Made by a program: the position numbers and the translations under genes. A DNA stretch of 51,505 nt from assembly GCF_000282215.1 (NCBI RefSeq), contig NZ_AKJS01000198.1, positions 1 through 51,505 on the forward strand, read 5' to 3'. Below are positions 49,916 to 51,505 of this stretch, in pieces. The stretch's first letter is position 1. The number at the start of each line of letters is the position of its first letter. The notes under the pieces were generated by a model that saw only the letters and a list, made by a program, of their open reading frames with translations, was not told the origin of the DNA and ran no database searches. The DNA comes from Pseudomonas sp. GM21. GTDB taxonomy: Bacteria; Pseudomonadota; Gammaproteobacteria; Pseudomonadales; Pseudomonadaceae.

Positions 49916-50875
49916 ATGATTTTCCCGGACATGAAAAATCTGCCCCTGCACCGTGTGATCATGCGCACGGTCACCGAGTTCGTCGACGATGAGATGTCGA
50001 CCTATGCCTCGGCGCTGGCTTATCAGATGTTGTTCTCGCTGTTCCCCTTCATTCTGTTCCTGATTGCCCTGATCGGTTTCCTGCACCTGCCGGATTTTTT
50101 CTCCTGGCTGCGCCTGCAATCGGAACTGGTCTTGCCGCCCCAAGCGCTGGAACAGGTTAATCCGGTGATTGACCAGCTACAGCAATCCAAGGGTGGCTTG
50201 CTCTCGGTGGGTATCGTGATTGCCCTGTATACCGCCTCCGCCGGTGTGCGGCTGATGATGAGTGCCATGAACGCGGCCTACGATGTGGTCGAAGGCCGAC
50301 CGGCCTGGAAGCGTTTTCCGTTGTCGATCATCTATACCATCGGCATCGCCGGGATGCTGTTGATCGCCGCCGCGCTGATGGTGCTCGGCCCGCAGGTGAT
50401 GGGCTGGATCGCCTCGCAAGTCGGTCTGGAAGATTTCATCGTCATCGTGTGGACCATCCTTCGATGGCCTGTCGTTGTGATTTTGTTGATGGTCGCGGTG
50501 GCGTTGATTTATTACGTCATGCCGGACGTCAAACAAGAGTTTCGTTTCATCACGCCCGGTTCAGTGTTGGCGGTGGTGGTGTGGATCCTCGCCTCCGTGG
50601 GTTTCGGCCTGTACGTCAAGACTTTCGCCGATTACAACGCCATGTATGGCAGTATCGGTGCGATCATCGTGCTCTTGTTGTACTTCTACATTTCTTCCGC
50701 GGTGCTGTTGCTCGGCGCGGAGATGAACGCGGTAATCGAACACATGTCGAGGGAGGGCAAGGACCCCGGCGAAAAATACCCGGGCGAGCCCGGCCATGAC
50801 CATCAAAAACACCATGTTTCGGGATTGGGGCGCGATCACTCGGTCCATCCCTCCACTGACGAAGTCATCAAATGA
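49916..50875 (+). CDS. YihY/BrkB-like inner-membrane protein
   Basis: The 319-residue protein has about six transmembrane spans (around 35-58, 95-118, 135-160, 175-200, 212-235 and 245-270) and the family segments ASALAYQMLFSLFPFILFL and YNAMYGSIGAIIVLLLYFYISS. A hydrophilic His-rich tail (HDHQKHHVSGLGRDH) ends it. Function is unknown; earlier RNase BN naming in E. coli was an error. The ATG at 49916 has AAAGGAG 6 bp upstream. The stop forms ATGA with the start of the deformylase gene. Confidence 0.88.
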   Translation: MIFPDMKNLPLHRVIMRTVTEFVDDEMSTYASALAYQMLFSLFPFILFLIALIGFLHLPDFFSWLRLQSELVLPPQALEQVNPVIDQLQQSKGGLLSVGIVIALYTASAGVRLMMSAMNAAYDVVEGRPAWKRFPLSIIYTIGIAGMLLIAAALMVLGPQVMGWIASQVGLEDFIVIVWTILRWPVVVILLMVAVALIYYVMPDVKQEFRFITPGSVLAVVVWILASVGFGLYVKTFADYNAMYGSIGAIIVLLLYFYISSAVLLLGAEMNAVIEHMSREGKDPGEKYPGEPGHDHQKHHVSGLGRDHSVHPSTDEVIK

Positions 50876-51411
50876 TCCGTGAAATTCTGAAAATGGGCGA
50901 TGAGCGCCTGCTGCGCATTGCTCCGCCGGTTCCGGCCGAGATGTTCGATAGCCCCGAGTTGTGGCAGTTGATCGACGACATGTTCCAGACCATGGAAAGC
51001 GTCGGTGGCGTGGGCCTGGCGGCGCCGCAGATTGGTGTCGACCTGCAACTGGTGATCTTCGGTTTCGAGCACAGCGAACGGTATCCGGACGCCGAAGCGG
51101 TACCACAAACCATTCTGATCAATCCGCTGATCACGCCGTTGCGTCCGACGCTCGAAGAAGGGTTTGAAGGTTGCCTGTCCGTGCCGGGTCTGCGCGGCGC
51201 CGTGGAGCGTTACCAGCAGATTCGCTACGAAGGCTTCGACCCCAAGGGTCAGCCTGTCGTGCGCATCGCTTCAGGGTTCCATGCGCGTGTGGTGCAGCAT
51301 GAATGCGATCACCTGATCGGCCGTTTGTACCCGTCGCGGATTACCGATTTCAGCAAGTTCGGGTTTACCGAGGTCATGTTTCCGGATCTTGATCCCAACG
51401 CTGACGACTGA
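50872..51411 (+). CDS. def: Peptide deformylase
   Basis: The enzyme removes the formyl group from N-terminal formyl-methionine. The 179-residue protein has all three motifs: GVGLAAPQ (47-54), EGCLSVPG with metal ligand C101, and HECDH with H143, E144 and H147. The EGCLSVPGLRGAVER form, in place of the EGCLSI/EGCLSVPE of main deformylases, points to a paralogue; the housekeeping def-fmt locus is not in this window. It overlaps the YihY gene by four bases and should be co-translated. Confidence 0.93.
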   Translation: MIREILKMGDERLLRIAPPVPAEMFDSPELWQLIDDMFQTMESVGGVGLAAPQIGVDLQLVIFGFEHSERYPDAEAVPQTILINPLITPLRPTLEEGFEGCLSVPGLRGAVERYQQIRYEGFDPKGQPVVRIASGFHARVVQHECDHLIGRLYPSRITDFSKFGFTEVMFPDLDPNADD

Positions 51412-51430
51412 TTCAAAATTACATTGACCC

Positions 51431-51505
51431 CCTGTGGGAGCGAGCCTGCTCGCGATAGCGGTGTGTCAGTCAGCAAAGTTGTGTCTGACACACCGCTATC
51501 GCGAG
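51431..51505. repeat. Inverted REP pair cut by window end
   Basis: CCTGTGGGAGCGAGCCTGCT begins the left arm, the centre is GCGGTGTGTCAG / CTGACACACCGC, and the right arm breaks off in CTATCGCGAG at the last base. Same family as 3429 and 30618. Confidence 0.9.

Overview
The window reads as core chromosome of a fluorescent-group Pseudomonas. The signs are GC-rich DNA, gene order known from that genus (cpoB-queE-queC-tRNA-Lys-nadA; arcDABC; gap/edd-glk-gltR-gltS-gltBFGK-oprB-hexR-zwf-pgl-eda; fadD2-fadD1), and many Pseudomonas-type REP elements of the GTGGGAGC...GCTCCCAC kind. Nearly all space is coding. I see no prophage, insertion sequence, CRISPR array, toxin-antitoxin locus or rRNA. Species-level assignment is inference.

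Layout. (1) 1-3403, plus strand: 3' end of cpoB, queE and queC (queuosine), tRNA-Lys(UUU), nadA (NAD). (2) 3539-12582, minus strand: an RDD membrane protein, a cold-shock protein, then a glycine/serine catabolic operon gcvH-gcvP-sdaA-gcvT under a sigma-54 promoter, preceded by the TyrR-like enhancer-binding regulator GcsR. Three GcsR-like sites, an IHF site and a -24/-12 promoter are all visible upstream of gcvH. (3) 12784-19932: arginine deiminase operon arcD-arcA-arcB-arcC plus a small conserved protein, all minus strand, and a second, divergent arcD paralogue followed by alkA. (4) 20869-40145: the glucose uptake and Entner-Doudoroff regulon. gap-mgsA runs leftward; edd-glk-gltR-gltS, a mannose-isomerase-type gene, gltB-gltF-gltG-gltK-oprB and a hexose-6-phosphate mutarotase run rightward; hexR is divergent from zwf-pgl-eda. 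HexR-like palindromes lie in the gap/edd and hexR/zwf gaps. (5) 40469-51411: an intradiol dioxygenase-like protein, a class V aminotransferase, small stress or unknown proteins, a MaoC hydratase, a serine lipase-like hydrolase and two tandem fadD acyl-CoA ligases, then CsbD, a YihY membrane protein and a peptide deformylase.

How the genes work together. Glucose enters through OprB, is bound by GltB and imported by GltFGK. It is phosphorylated by Glk and oxidised by Zwf and Pgl, then cleaved through Edd and Eda. Gap takes the triose phosphate on, and HexR senses the pathway intermediate. Two regulatory patterns read directly from the DNA stand out. First, the mannose-isomerase-type gene and gltB share a promoter/operator: GTNAC half-sites at the same spacing, with the -10 at the same offset. 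This looks like the binding site of an OmpR-family regulator, most simply the neighbouring GltR. Second, the leaders of gltR, the isomerase gene, gltB, oprB, zwf, fadD2 and fadD1 carry AAnAAnAA motifs of the Crc/Hfq catabolite-repression type, most of them beside the ribosome binding site.

No wholly novel multi-gene system was found. The most useful leads are these regulatory architectures, the twin divergent arcD genes, the missing glyA in the glycine operon, and an apparently unoccupied tRNA-Lys integration site.
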